The notes below the pieces were generated by a model that made no database searches, was not told the origin of the DNA, and worked only from the letters and a program-made list of their open reading frames with translations. Of a stretch of 44,693 nt of DNA, positions 22,987 through 29,616 are shown in pieces. Both the position numbers and the translations under genes were made by a program. Where the stretch lies: positions 1 through 44,693 of IMG/VR virus record IMGVR_UViG_3300028393_000111. One strand, given 5' to 3'. The stretch comes from a virus. Each line of letters begins with the position of its first letter. Position 1 is the first letter of the stretch.

Positions 22987-23298
22987 GTGGACATTAAAGC
23001 AGCCGAAGAATATATTATAGAAACAACAGATGTTGATCTTAAAATTGAAAACAAAACAGAAAATAAACCCCCATGTCCTTGTAGCACTTGTGCTAAATCA
23101 AGACAATGGGAGCGGGATCAAATTATAGATGCACTCTTAACGCACAAACGTGAGTATCTTGTATACAGAGGCTCATCATTTGATGCAGATGGAAACTTGT
23201 ATTTTGCTAAAGATGATGCCTTAGCTTATTCAGAAGGTATTGATGCCGTAATAAAATTTATTGAAGATAGGAAACCTAAAGTTGCCAAAAGAAAATAA
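22987..23298 (+). CDS. hypothetical 103-aa protein with CPCxxC
   Basis: Start set at GTG 22987, right after the -10 (leaderless); an in-frame ATG at 22972 lies inside the promoter. The sequence has CPCSTCAKSRQWERDQI and a helical C-terminus with DALAYSEGIDAVIKFI. Probably metal-binding. Family not recognised. Confidence 0.65.
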   Translation: MDIKAAEEYIIETTDVDLKIENKTENKPPCPCSTCAKSRQWERDQIIDALLTHKREYLVYRGSSFDADGNLYFAKDDALAYSEGIDAVIKFIEDRKPKVAKRK

Positions 23299-23458
23299 CG
23301 ATATTGATTGGATCAAACACGAACATCCTAATTGGTTTAAACGTACATATAGCAACATTATGGGAAAAATTTCACATATATTTCTTATTCAATATTTAAA
23401 ATGGGGAACTACATTTGAGTGGAGCATGGAAGAGGACATAGATAAAGATGAGTACTGA
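23282..23458 (+). CDS. hypothetical 58-aa protein
   Basis: No ATG is available before the likely N-terminus; TTG 23282 is the best start, TTG 23261 an alternative. The sequence NDIDWIKHEHPNWFKRTYSNIMGKI is followed by a hydrophobic IFLIQYLKW, possibly a short membrane-associated helix. It overlaps both neighbours. Confidence 0.5.
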   Translation: MPKENNDIDWIKHEHPNWFKRTYSNIMGKISHIFLIQYLKWGTTFEWSMEEDIDKDEY

Positions 23459-23624
23459 ATCTGGTTTTGATGCATACATCAAACGAATTATGGACGAGAA
23501 TAAAGAAATTCTTGAAGCCCTTGGATCAGATTTTGATGAAGAAGGAATTCCTTATTGGGAAAAATGGGGCAAGGGTAAAGAAACTAGATTTGATGCTGAA
23601 TACCCTATTGACAAGACACAATAG
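23448..23624 (+). CDS. acidic 58-aa protein
   Basis: MSTESGFDAYIKRIMDENKE..., then FDEEGIPYWEKWGKG. Overlaps the previous gene and lies in the same operon as the dimer glycosylase. Unknown family. Confidence 0.65.
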   Translation: MSTESGFDAYIKRIMDENKEILEALGSDFDEEGIPYWEKWGKGKETRFDAEYPIDKTQ

Positions 23625-23643
23625 TAAATGGTAGACTAAGGTC

Positions 23644-24129
23644 ATGCAAACATTCCTTCCTTATGGTGATTATGAAGCCTCAGCTCAAACACTAGATAAT
23701 AAAAGATTAAATAAACAAATACTTGAAGGATATCAAATTCTTAAAGTATTATCTAACGCTTCGCCTTCAGGTGCTTGGCGTAATCATCCTGCAGTACTAA
23801 TGTGGAAAGGCTCAGAGAAAGAACTTCTTGCCTACCTTGATCACATGATTTATGAAGCTAATTGGCGGGGTATCAAGACAGATAAAAATGCAGCTAACAT
23901 TAAAGAACTTAAAAGACAATATGGTAATCAATGGGGTGAAAACATTCCATCTTGGATGGAGGATGTAGAAAAACTTAGACGTGTAACTACTACTCATCAA
24001 GTTAATCTATTTAATAAAGATTCAATAGCGTATGCTGGATTTAAACAATCTTTGAACAGTTCATATAATCAACCATGTTGCCCAAAATGTCTATACTTTT
24101 GGCCTACTCATCCATTAAAGAAAAAATAA
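23644..24129 (+). CDS. pyrimidine dimer DNA glycosylase (endonuclease V-like)
   Basis: 161 aa. MQTFLPYGDYEASAQTLDNKRLNKQILEGYQILKVL and AWRNHPAVLMWKGSEKELLAYLDHMIYEANWRG are the signature of the actinobacterial and phage PDG family. It would cut at UV-induced pyrimidine dimers, useful for a phage in sunlit water. A Cys pair near the end (PCCPKC) is an extra. It joins the next gene by TAATG. Confidence 0.82.
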   Translation: MQTFLPYGDYEASAQTLDNKRLNKQILEGYQILKVLSNASPSGAWRNHPAVLMWKGSEKELLAYLDHMIYEANWRGIKTDKNAANIKELKRQYGNQWGENIPSWMEDVEKLRRVTTTHQVNLFNKDSIAYAGFKQSLNSSYNQPCCPKCLYFWPTHPLKKK

Positions 24130-24272
24130 TGGGTGCATACAATCGTTGTCCCGATTGTGGGAGTTTAAAGAAGCGTCACATGCCATTAGGGGATAAAAAG
24201 GTGTGCATTGATTGTTATAATGAATATGCAGCATCTGCATGGTTAAAGGAGCAAAAAGAAAAAGATGGATAA
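24129..24272 (+). CDS. zinc-ribbon micro-protein, 47 aa
   Basis: CPDCGSLKKRHMPLGDKKVCIDC gives two CxxC pairs. The start is on the preceding stop; a longer frame from 24075 would lie inside the glycosylase. Part of the micro-gene chain. Confidence 0.7.
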   Translation: MGAYNRCPDCGSLKKRHMPLGDKKVCIDCYNEYAASAWLKEQKEKDG

Positions 24273-24399
24273 AAAAAAGTTAAGAATGGGAATAAAAAAG
24301 GCACAAACAATGAAAAAATGCGATCACACTTGGTATATGAAAGAGCCAGAAATCCAATGTACGAAATGTCTAGAAGTCTGGGAAAGTGATGACAAATGA
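24265..24399 (+). CDS. 44-aa zinc protein
   Basis: Basic N-terminus, then CDHTWYMKEPEIQCTKCLEVWE, a C-x2-H/C-x2-C ribbon frequent in actinophages. Overlaps both neighbours. Confidence 0.65.
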   Translation: MDKKKLRMGIKKAQTMKKCDHTWYMKEPEIQCTKCLEVWESDDK

Positions 24400-24515
24400 C
24401 CCACGATTGCATATTTAATTTAGATTTAGATGGGCAGGTAACTTGTTCTATATGTGGCGCGATGGATGATGATATGGATAATAGTATGTTTGAAACACAG
24501 GTGGATTTTGAATGA
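24396..24515 (+). CDS. 39-aa acidic zinc peptide
   Basis: MTHDCIFNLDLDGQVTCSICGAMDDDMD..., an H/C plus CxxC site. Joined by ATGA overlaps to both neighbours. Confidence 0.6.
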   Translation: MTHDCIFNLDLDGQVTCSICGAMDDDMDNSMFETQVDFE

Positions 24516-24652
24516 ATGAACGAGAGTTGAGAGAAGAATTAGTTAAGCAGCTTGAAGTCCTTAAATACAAGGTGGATGGCACCCCAATGGAGTCCATAAT
24601 GGCTCATTTATGGGTAAATAAGTGTATAGAGATTGTAAGACCGAAAGATTGA
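24512..24652 (+). CDS. 46-aa helical peptide
   Basis: MNERELREELVKQLEVLKYKVDG... with a short tail IVRPKD. Overlaps the previous gene by 4 nt. A promoter follows it, closing this unit. Confidence 0.6.
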   Translation: MNERELREELVKQLEVLKYKVDGTPMESIMAHLWVNKCIEIVRPKD

Positions 24653-24677
24653 GCAAAAAGCAGGAAGGATATTTGCC

Positions 24678-24706
24678 TTGTCAGGATTACCCAAATACGG
24701 TATAAT
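24678..24706 (+). promoter_or_regulatory. promoter of the second micro-gene chain
   Basis: TTGTCA, 17 bp, TATAAT. Leader with AAGGTGG before ATG 24736. Confidence 0.6.
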
Positions 24707-24735
24707 TAATACGGTATGGTAAGGTGGTTGAATTT

Positions 24736-24945
24736 ATGGGTTGGTTATTTTTGCCGTTGGCAATAAATTTCTTTTTTCTTTGGAAACTAGAAAAACACGA
24801 TCATGATATGGCTAAAAAGCACTTTGGCGAATTATATAAACAATACGAGAAGTTAGGCAAAAAATATGAAAAAGAACAACGTAAAAACATCGCAGCGGGG
24901 ATTAAAGAGAGATTCAAAAAACAAAGCCCGAATAATCAGGGCTAA
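24736..24945 (+). CDS. membrane-anchored coiled-coil protein, 69 aa
   Basis: ATG 24736 sits 8 nt after AAGGTGG; an in-frame GTG at 24724 is an alternative. A hydrophobic helix (WLFLPLAINFFFLWKL) precedes a charged coiled coil ending in Lys-rich sequence. Unknown function. Confidence 0.65.
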   Translation: MGWLFLPLAINFFFLWKLEKHDHDMAKKHFGELYKQYEKLGKKYEKEQRKNIAAGIKERFKKQSPNNQG

Positions 24946-25045
24946 TAAAAAACGGGATTGGCACCACATGGTAGCCCAAGTAAAGTTTATGCAAGATTAT
25001 ATGAAGAAGGTACAAGACGGCGGGTCTGGAAGTAAAGATGCCTAA
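24866..25045 (+). CDS. basic 59-aa protein in an overlapping frame
   Basis: Starts MKKNNVKTSQRGLKRDSKNK inside the previous gene and shares 80 nt with it. About one third Lys/Arg, with a helix MVAQVKFMQDYMKKVQ. It also could start at the internal ATG 24969, giving a 25-aa peptide. Coding status uncertain. Confidence 0.45.
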   Translation: MKKNNVKTSQRGLKRDSKNKARIIRANKKRDWHHMVAQVKFMQDYMKKVQDGGSGSKDA

Positions 25046-25136
25046 AGAATCAAGTATAATGAAGATGGATTGGAAAGCTTTAGGCTATTGGCCTGTATAT
25101 AAAGATGGTAAATTAGTTTGGGAGAAACAAAAATGA
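25038..25136 (+). CDS. 32-aa micro-protein
   Basis: MPKESSIMKMDWKALGYWPV... with conserved-looking aromatic residues. ATG lies inside the previous stop region; TGA overlaps the next ATG. Confidence 0.5.
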   Translation: MPKESSIMKMDWKALGYWPVYKDGKLVWEKQK

Positions 25137-25210
25137 ACTGGATACAAGCAGCAGTAATATTTGGTCCAATTATATTCCTATTAGTTGCCTTTTGGGATGA
25201 CATTAAATGA
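25133..25210 (+). CDS. 25-aa single-pass membrane peptide
   Basis: MNWIQAAVIFGPIIFLLVAF forms one transmembrane helix followed by WDDIK. ATGA overlaps at both ends support a real gene in the chain. Confidence 0.5.
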   Translation: MNWIQAAVIFGPIIFLLVAFWDDIK

Positions 25211-25323
25211 GCGAAAATAATGGAACAGTATTGTTTGTTTGTCCCTCATGTGGCAAGTCAAACAGAATAAAATATAATGATAAGATAGTCTGTAATAGTT
25301 GCATATACGGGGAGAAGAAATGA
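25207..25323 (+). CDS. 38-aa zinc-ribbon micro-protein
   Basis: VCPSCGKSNRIKYNDKIVCNSC, two CxxC knuckles, ending in Lys. ATGA overlaps on both sides. Confidence 0.65.
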   Translation: MSENNGTVLFVCPSCGKSNRIKYNDKIVCNSCIYGEKK

Positions 25324-25448
25324 GCGAAAAAGTGGAAAACAACATAATCAATTTACCCATAGAAAATAAGGTCACAGATGAGGAATTTAACCTATTTATG
25401 GAAGCTTTGTTAGGACCATATAAGGGTGGAGGATATAACCCAGAATGA
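25320..25448 (+). CDS. 42-aa hypothetical peptide
   Basis: MSEKVENNIINLPIENKVTD... then FNLFMEALLGPYKGGGYNPE. No motif. Overlap with both neighbours. Confidence 0.55.
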   Translation: MSEKVENNIINLPIENKVTDEEFNLFMEALLGPYKGGGYNPE

Positions 25449-25603
25449 GTTACATGCACACATATGAGTACGAATGCACATGCGGATACAAGGTAAAGAT
25501 GGAGATCCATAAGGTCCTTGATAAGCATCATAATCAGTGCGTTTGCGGGAATACAATGGATTTAAACTTCTATATGAGAAGTCCAGATACGAGAGCGGAA
25601 TAA
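25445..25603 (+). CDS. 52-aa zinc-ribbon protein (FmdB-like)
   Basis: MSYMHTYEYECTCGYKVKME and QCVCGNTMDLNF give a C-x-C/C-x-C ribbon in FmdB style, like the one before the terminase. Confidence 0.65.
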   Translation: MSYMHTYEYECTCGYKVKMEIHKVLDKHHNQCVCGNTMDLNFYMRSPDTRAE

Positions 25604-25604
25604 A

Positions 25605-25808
25605 ATGGAAACCAAAGAAAAGACAGTTTGTTATACATATAAGGTAGAGATGATTGTCCAAGTATTGGCTGATAGTGAAGAGAAAGCTAAGGCTATGCTA
25701 GATGATAAGGGTGGATATGTAACCCGTCGTAAAGTCTCAATTATAGACTCAGTAGCCCTGCACAGCGGGGATACTCTAAAAGTAGCAAAGGGCGGGAATG
25801 ATAAGTAA
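25605..25808 (+). CDS. 67-aa hypothetical protein
   Basis: METKEKTVCYTYKVEMIVQV..., a strand-helix-strand with EEKAKAMLDDKGGYVTRR, like small ferredoxin-fold domains. Follows the previous gene by 1 nt and overlaps the next. Confidence 0.6.
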   Translation: METKEKTVCYTYKVEMIVQVLADSEEKAKAMLDDKGGYVTRRKVSIIDSVALHSGDTLKVAKGGNDK

Positions 25809-26196
25809 TACTGAATGGCTTATACTAGGCATAATGCTCCCTTATACTATAGTAATAGTACTAGGTATACATAGATATGAAGCTAAGCTTAAGAGAATAA
25901 AAAATGATCTAGATATTCTAGAAACAGATTTTTTTGACTTATATAATGAATACTGCAATAAGAGCTCAAATGCACAACATTACACTCAAATTCAGCTAGA
26001 TAATATAGACCTACGTAAGACCATATCCGACCTAGATGTTGCCAATAAGTTGCTTCAACAGCAAAATAGGCAATTAAAGGAATCTCTAGCCCAATCCCGC
26101 CTTCCCCAATATGAGTCTAGTGTCTATCAGAATAATCTATGGGCTAATCAACAAGAGTTAGAATTAGAACACAAATACATTAAGGATAAACCATGA
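25798..26196 (+). CDS. membrane-anchored coiled-coil protein, 132 aa
   Basis: An N-terminal transmembrane helix (WLILGIMLPYTIVIVLGI), then a long coiled coil with KTISDLDVANKLLQQQNRQLK. Spanin- or anchor-like topology, but without a lipobox. Unknown. Confidence 0.6.
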   Translation: MISNTEWLILGIMLPYTIVIVLGIHRYEAKLKRIKNDLDILETDFFDLYNEYCNKSSNAQHYTQIQLDNIDLRKTISDLDVANKLLQQQNRQLKESLAQSRLPQYESSVYQNNLWANQQELELEHKYIKDKP

Positions 26197-26264
26197 GCTT
26201 CGTAATACTTGCAGTGATTATATTGATTTTAATTGCAGTTGTTCCGTTAGATAATGATAAGTAA
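26193..26264 (+). CDS. 23-aa membrane peptide
   Basis: MSFVILAVIILILIAVVPLD, one transmembrane helix, ATGA overlap with the gene before. Confidence 0.5.
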   Translation: MSFVILAVIILILIAVVPLDNDK

Positions 26265-26271
26265 AGGAAAT

Positions 26272-26373
26272 ATGGATTATTTAAAAAAGATTCCCACCGA
26301 ATGTAAGCACAAGATAACAGTTGTAGATCAAAAACTTATCTGTGCTTATTGTGGTGAAGCAATTAAACTATAA
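26272..26373 (+). CDS. 33-aa zinc peptide
   Basis: MDYLKKIPTECKHKITVVDQ..., with C-x-H and CAYC. Last gene of the rightward chain before the parS region. Confidence 0.55.
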   Translation: MDYLKKIPTECKHKITVVDQKLICAYCGEAIKL

Positions 26374-26416
26374 TAAGATAAATATACATTATATAAGCTA
26401 TATTCTATGGTTTAAA

Positions 26417-26442
26417 GTGGAGTAAAGTGGAGTATTGTGGAG
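26417..26442 (+). repeat. three GTGGAG direct repeats with 10-bp period
   Basis: GTGGAG begins at 26417, 26427 and 26437, each in an (A/T)GTGGAG(T/A)A context, so all three lie on one face of the helix, like origin iterons. Confidence 0.7.
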
Positions 26443-26483
26443 AATAAATACAGTAGTTATTATTTATTTAACAATTCATTATA

Positions 26484-26499
26484 TGTTTCACGTGAAACC
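26484..26499. promoter_or_regulatory. parS: parS-like ParB binding site
   Basis: TGTTTCACGTGAAACC. The 14-bp palindrome GTTTCACGTGAAAC is the invariant core of bacterial chromosomal parS; 15 of 16 bases match the consensus. No parA or parB is in the window, so host ParB (or a phage copy elsewhere) would have to read it. Confidence 0.8.
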
Positions 26500-26558
26500 A
26501 TGTTATAGAACGATACATGATGGCGTTCGTAATGTCAAGTCCATATACGCATAAAATA

Positions 26559-26574
26559 TGTGATTAATATCACA
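26559..26574. promoter_or_regulatory. CRP/GlxR-like operator
   Basis: TGTGA-TTAATA-TCACA, perfect consensus half-sites, in the gene-free junction. Confidence 0.6.
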
Positions 26575-26594
26575 CATAATATGCCTATAAAATT

Positions 26595-26639
26595 GGACAA
26601 AATAGGACAAAATGTACACAAAATAGGGTTATTTTGTCC
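26595..26639. repeat. GGACAAAAT direct and inverted repeats
   Basis: GGACAAAAT at 26595 and 26605 (10-bp period), a degenerate third copy at 26614, and the inverse ATTTTGTCC at 26631. Confidence 0.65.
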
Positions 26640-26657
26640 ATATATTGAGATATATTG

Positions 26658-26673
26658 TGTGAATTTGATCACA
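26658..26673. promoter_or_regulatory. CRP/GlxR-like operator
   Basis: TGTGA-ATTTGA-TCACA, perfect half-sites, in the gene-free junction. Confidence 0.6.
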
Positions 26674-26912
26674 TTTAATGTATCTCTATTTTTGTATACA
26701 TTATATGATCAACATCACACTTTATATGCTTGACTTCCAGCGAAATTTATGCATCTTCGTAATGTCTGCATATTTGAATATACATTTATATAGACATATG
26801 TTTCTCCAGGTATTATTTGGTATGTTCGTAATGTCTGGAAAGTTCCAGCGAAATTCCCGCCCCTTCGTAATGTCTGGATCTGAGCTACGCCTGCTCCTGC
26901 GTTTGGAAATGC

Positions 26913-26947
26913 GAGAGACCCCCACACCCAACATGTGGAGGTCTCTC
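26913..26947. terminator. long hairpin at the convergent junction
   Basis: GAGAGACC/GGTCTCTC with inner CCACA/TGTGG after one mismatch. It lies just beyond the last leftward gene and probably ends leftward transcripts, although no clear T-tract follows. Confidence 0.55.
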
Positions 26948-26977
26948 TTGGACTTGGCGGAAAAGCCTGAACGCCCG

Positions 26978-27271
26978 TTATGTCAGCATGAACTCATTCA
27001 TTGGTTCATCTTTTCTGACCATTCCCGTAAGGCCCAACTCCTCTAGGGAATACTTTAATTGCTTACACATCTGGTGAATTTCTACCAGTGGCATTGGTAC
27101 CATTTCTTGGTCAGCCATTAGGATTACATAGTTAACTAAATAACCTAACATGGCCTCATTTACGTAGCGGTTTTCTCTTGTCATTTTAAGTGCAAGAATA
27201 GCGGGACTAACTCTTTGGTCCGCCAACCCTGCAGTAATCTTGTCATGTAGTTTTTGGTCAACGCTTGCCAT
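26978..27271 (-). CDS. hypothetical helical 97-aa protein
   Basis: MASVDQKLHDKITAGLADQRVS..., helical with an ILMADQEMVPMPLVEIHQMCKQLKYSLEELGL segment. Last gene of the leftward arm, coupled to the gene before by TAATG. No family recognised. Confidence 0.65.
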   Translation of the reverse strand: MASVDQKLHDKITAGLADQRVSPAILALKMTRENRYVNEAMLGYLVNYVILMADQEMVPMPLVEIHQMCKQLKYSLEELGLTGMVRKDEPMNEFMLT

Positions 27272-27453
27272 TATGGATACTCCTCTTCGAAAGACAATGG
27301 TATCATATCATCTTCTAACTCGTCAACTCCTAAATCAATAAGTAACTTGGCTATGATGTTATGAGCTGCGATATTCTCAGTCTCGGACCCACCCCATAAA
27401 AGCTTTTGGGCAAGTGCCAACTGACGATTTAGATGCTGATCACTGATCTTCAT
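27271..27453 (-). CDS. hypothetical 60-aa protein
   Basis: ATG 27453 is chosen because a perfect AGGAGG lies 6 nt upstream; a TTG 15 nt earlier is inferior. MKISDQHLNRQLALAQKLLW..., acidic end. Overlaps the previous gene. Confidence 0.6.
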   Translation of the reverse strand: MKISDQHLNRQLALAQKLLWGGSETENIAAHNIIAKLLIDLGVDELEDDMIPLSFEEEYP

Positions 27454-27805
27454 CTTCTTCCTCCTCAAGGTCTTCTACGGGGATAACGATATCTCTATCA
27501 ATCATCCAGTCCCATATGTGCTCGTCTAGGTCTTCTGTTCCATACTCCAGTGTGAAGCCATTCTTGTCTGCATCTTCCCAGAACATTTTAAATATATCAT
27601 GCATCTCAAGGCCAGGCTTGATAACATATTCATCATCAACGTTTTCCAAATGATTCTTGTACTTGTCAACAACTATATCCCAGGTCCATACCCAAACCAG
27701 GGACGGGAATACAGGAAGGTCTGTAATCAATGCTGATATAGTCTGTAACTTATCATAGATATCCCACATACGTGTTTCATCTTGTAGATCTAATTCATTA
27801 TCCAT
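27440..27805 (-). CDS. acidic 121-aa protein
   Basis: Very acidic (MDNELDLQDETRMWDIYDKL..., tail VEDLEEEEDEDQ) with Trp-rich middle (WVWTWDIVVDKY). May be a DNA-mimic or binding partner; no family recognised. Confidence 0.65.
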   Translation of the reverse strand: MDNELDLQDETRMWDIYDKLQTISALITDLPVFPSLVWVWTWDIVVDKYKNHLENVDDEYVIKPGLEMHDIFKMFWEDADKNGFTLEYGTEDLDEHIWDWMIDRDIVIPVEDLEEEEDEDQ

Positions 27806-27886
27806 TTAGCACTCCTCACATAGTACATCGCCATAGGGAATAGATTTCCCACATTCACAACACCAGTCTTCATCATACATTCCCAT
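27806..27886 (-). CDS. 26-aa zinc micro-peptide
   Basis: MGMYDEDWCCECGKSIPYGD then CEEC, two cysteine pairs. It is exactly abutted by the genes on both sides. Confidence 0.55.
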   Translation of the reverse strand: MGMYDEDWCCECGKSIPYGDVLCEEC

Positions 27887-28161
27887 TATCCTTTTGCCTC
27901 CCTATCAGCAATTGCAAAACTTAGGTCATATGTCATTTTATATAGTGCAGTTAAAGCGTCAAGGAAGCCTTCTGCATATTTTCTTTCAAACCCGTCCATT
28001 GCGTCAGAGTAGTCATTCTCTTCCTCAACTTCAACAGCATTTGAGTACTCTTGCTCCCAGATAAGCATTAGGTTCTTAAGTTCACCGTGCATTATATCTA
28101 GTGGGTTAATCTTGTAATTAACCAAACGTTGTAAATGTGGTGCCAACTCTTGCTTTTCCAT
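27886..28161 (-). CDS. hypothetical helical 91-aa protein
   Basis: MEKQELAPHLQRLVNYKINP..., helical with YAEGFLDALTALYKMTYDLSFAI. Shares a base with both neighbours. No family recognised. Confidence 0.65.
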   Translation of the reverse strand: MEKQELAPHLQRLVNYKINPLDIMHGELKNLMLIWEQEYSNAVEVEEENDYSDAMDGFERKYAEGFLDALTALYKMTYDLSFAIADREAKG

Positions 28162-28946
28162 TATGATTCTACCTTTCGATATTCAGGGACTTTGGTTTCC
28201 AAGTATACACTGTGGGTCTGACATTCTGCTACAGCCTCAAGGTCTGCCTCGCCAAGCCAATTGCAGTTACTACAGATTTCACCACATTCATTTTCGCAAT
28301 AATCTAATGTATTATATGAATCACAATCTCTGCATTGATTATCATATTCAACTAGTTCTTTTACATTACCACGAACAATCTCATACTCCCCACCCCAACC
28401 TGTCTCTTCCTCAAATTCTAAAGTAAGCAGGCAGTTAGGAACAAGATTAGATAGTTTAGTTAAGATAGTTACAGCAGGTGACCATGCTGTTTCATATTTG
28501 TAGACAAGCCAGTTATCTTCGCCTTCTGATTTATATTCAAGTAACTCCGTATTTGGATACTCATCTTCATCACGAACGGCTACATCCCATTTGGTTCCCC
28601 AATTTGAGTTGTTCCATGAATACCAGTCTTTTTGAGTTTTTGCATGTGCAACTTCTTGTGCAAACCAATTAGGGTCTTTCATATCTGCCCCAGACCGTGT
28701 AGGTTGGCAAGCATATTCCTCATCTGTAATACCGTCGTCTTTATACGAATGGATATTAAAGAAAGAGAATACAGGATTAGAGTAACTAACCTGTGTAACT
28801 TTGGTCGGGAATCCAGAAGATGAAATATCACCCATACCATATGTCTCTTGTGCTAATGTAAAAGGTTTATTCAATCTATCCTTAATCATATCAACTTCTG
28901 ATTTAGGACCTTGTATAGTTAATGTGTTATATACCCAGTTTGGCAT
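28161..28946 (-). CDS. Api92-like/DUF1281 protein, 261 aa
   Basis: Begins MPNWVYNTLTIQGPKSEVDM, the hallmark of the Api92-like family with a ferredoxin-like domain, common in phages and mobile elements. The AWSPAVTILTKLSNLVPNCLLTLEFEEETGWGGEYEI part fits the same family. A Cys-rich insert (CRDCDSYNTLDYCENECGEICSNC, about residues 207-230) is an unusual added zinc site. Function unknown. Confidence 0.8.
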   Translation of the reverse strand: MPNWVYNTLTIQGPKSEVDMIKDRLNKPFTLAQETYGMGDISSSGFPTKVTQVSYSNPVFSFFNIHSYKDDGITDEEYACQPTRSGADMKDPNWFAQEVAHAKTQKDWYSWNNSNWGTKWDVAVRDEDEYPNTELLEYKSEGEDNWLVYKYETAWSPAVTILTKLSNLVPNCLLTLEFEEETGWGGEYEIVRGNVKELVEYDNQCRDCDSYNTLDYCENECGEICSNCNWLGEADLEAVAECQTHSVYLETKVPEYRKVES

Positions 28947-28971
28947 TGTTCTTACTTTCTCTTAGTTGGGG

Positions 28972-29160
28972 TTAGTTATCTGAATCTAATTCAGCGATGA
29001 TTTCATTACAAGCATAAGCGATTTCGTTGAATACTAAGTCGCCTTCTGCATTTACTGATGATAGGGCTTCAATGTCCATTTGAGTTTGGATAATACCTGC
29101 CTCATCTGTGAGTTCGGGTAGTTCAATGTAGTATTTAGCAGATACATAAAATCCAGCCAT
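28972..29160 (-). CDS. hypothetical 62-aa protein
   Basis: MAGFYVSAKYYIELPELTDE..., strand then helix, acidic. Preceded by GAAAGGAAACAAA and served by the TGTCAG promoter at 29190. Confidence 0.6.
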   Translation of the reverse strand: MAGFYVSAKYYIELPELTDEAGIIQTQMDIEALSSVNAEGDLVFNEIAYACNEIIAELDSDN

Positions 29161-29189
29161 TTTGTTTCCTTTCGTTGGTTTATTGTCCT

Positions 29190-29211
29190 ATTGTATCAGA
29201 GGGCACTGACA
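29190..29211 (-). promoter_or_regulatory. TGTCAG-N10-TACAAT promoter
   Basis: 22-bp promoter of the phage family, inside the end of the upstream gene. Serves the gene at 28972. Confidence 0.65.
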
Positions 29212-29429
29212 TTTTCAATAGCATCTTGCTTAAAGTACCAGCCAAGTGACCTGATTGATAGGTTAATCTCTGATTCAGGATACCTCTTGATCATCCAGTT
29301 CAAAGCTTGGGCGGGATTCCGAAATTCAGCATAGGAACTATGATATAGAGAATCCCTTATATCTAAACCCCACATGTTTATTCCACCTGGGGAACATGAA
29401 TAATCAATTTCGTAAAGTTCTGCATTCAT
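29196..29429 (-). CDS. hypothetical 77-aa protein
   Basis: ATG 29429 is preferred to 29438 because the TATTAT box overlaps the latter and ends 7 nt before the former, as in other leaderless genes here. MNAELYEIDYSCSPGGINMW..., then FRNPAQALNWMIKRYPES. Unknown. Confidence 0.6.
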   Translation of the reverse strand: MNAELYEIDYSCSPGGINMWGLDIRDSLYHSSYAEFRNPAQALNWMIKRYPESEINLSIRSLGWYFKQDAIENVSAL

Positions 29430-29436
29430 AGGGTTC

Positions 29437-29466
29437 ATAATACCATATCGTAAAGGTTACTGTCTA
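29437..29466 (-). promoter_or_regulatory. promoter TAGACA-N18-TATTAT
   Basis: Canonical spacing. A CRP/GlxR-like operator lies 62.5 bp upstream of the -10 (centre to box edge). Confidence 0.55.
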
Positions 29467-29496
29467 GTAGCATCTCATTATATGAGATATATTTCA

Positions 29497-29512
29497 TGTG
29501 ATAAATATCACG
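29497..29512. promoter_or_regulatory. CRP/GlxR-like operator
   Basis: TGTGA-TAAATA-TCACG, one base from consensus. Upstream of the 29437 promoter. Confidence 0.55.
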
Positions 29513-29570
29513 TCTTCATAATCCCGTGATTAAATATACATATCCGTAATGTCCGATTTGTATGCTTTTG

Positions 29571-29612
29571 TCGGCACGGCTGTGCCCACTTTGTCAAGTG
29601 GGACACGCCTGG
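29571..29612. repeat. GC-rich hairpin with GACACGCC
   Basis: CCCACTT-TGTC-AAGTGGG plus flanking GGCACGG and GACACGCC. A diverged form of the hairpin repeated at 31759, 33152, 34532 and 35958, placed after a gene end and before an operator. Confidence 0.55.
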
Positions 29613-29616
29613 CTAT

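Larger units (their letters stand above)
26526..26877. repeat. TTCGTAATGTC / CCAGCGAAATT repeat family
   Basis: TTCGTAATGTC occurs at 26526, 26756, 26825 and 26864. CCAGCGAAATT precedes two of them at 26737 and 26845 by 8 bp. Shorter CGTAATG copies recur beside operators at 29.5, 31.7, 33.1 and 34.5 kb. Confidence 0.7.
26374..26977. other. 604-bp gene-free convergent junction (candidate partition/replication region)
   Basis: Both flanking gene sets point into this stretch, so it is not needed as a promoter region. It holds a parS core, phased repeats, two perfect CRP/GlxR-like operators, a CGTAATGTC repeat family and a long hairpin (listed separately). Possible frames in it cross these repeats and have no ribosome sites. 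Confidence 0.6.

Noticed and set aside
26678-27046. Possible rightward 122-aa gene, and two leftward 70-aa frames, across the repeat junction
   Set aside because: They run through repeats, the terminator hairpin and a real gene, and have no ribosome site; repeated peptide pieces only mirror the DNA repeats.
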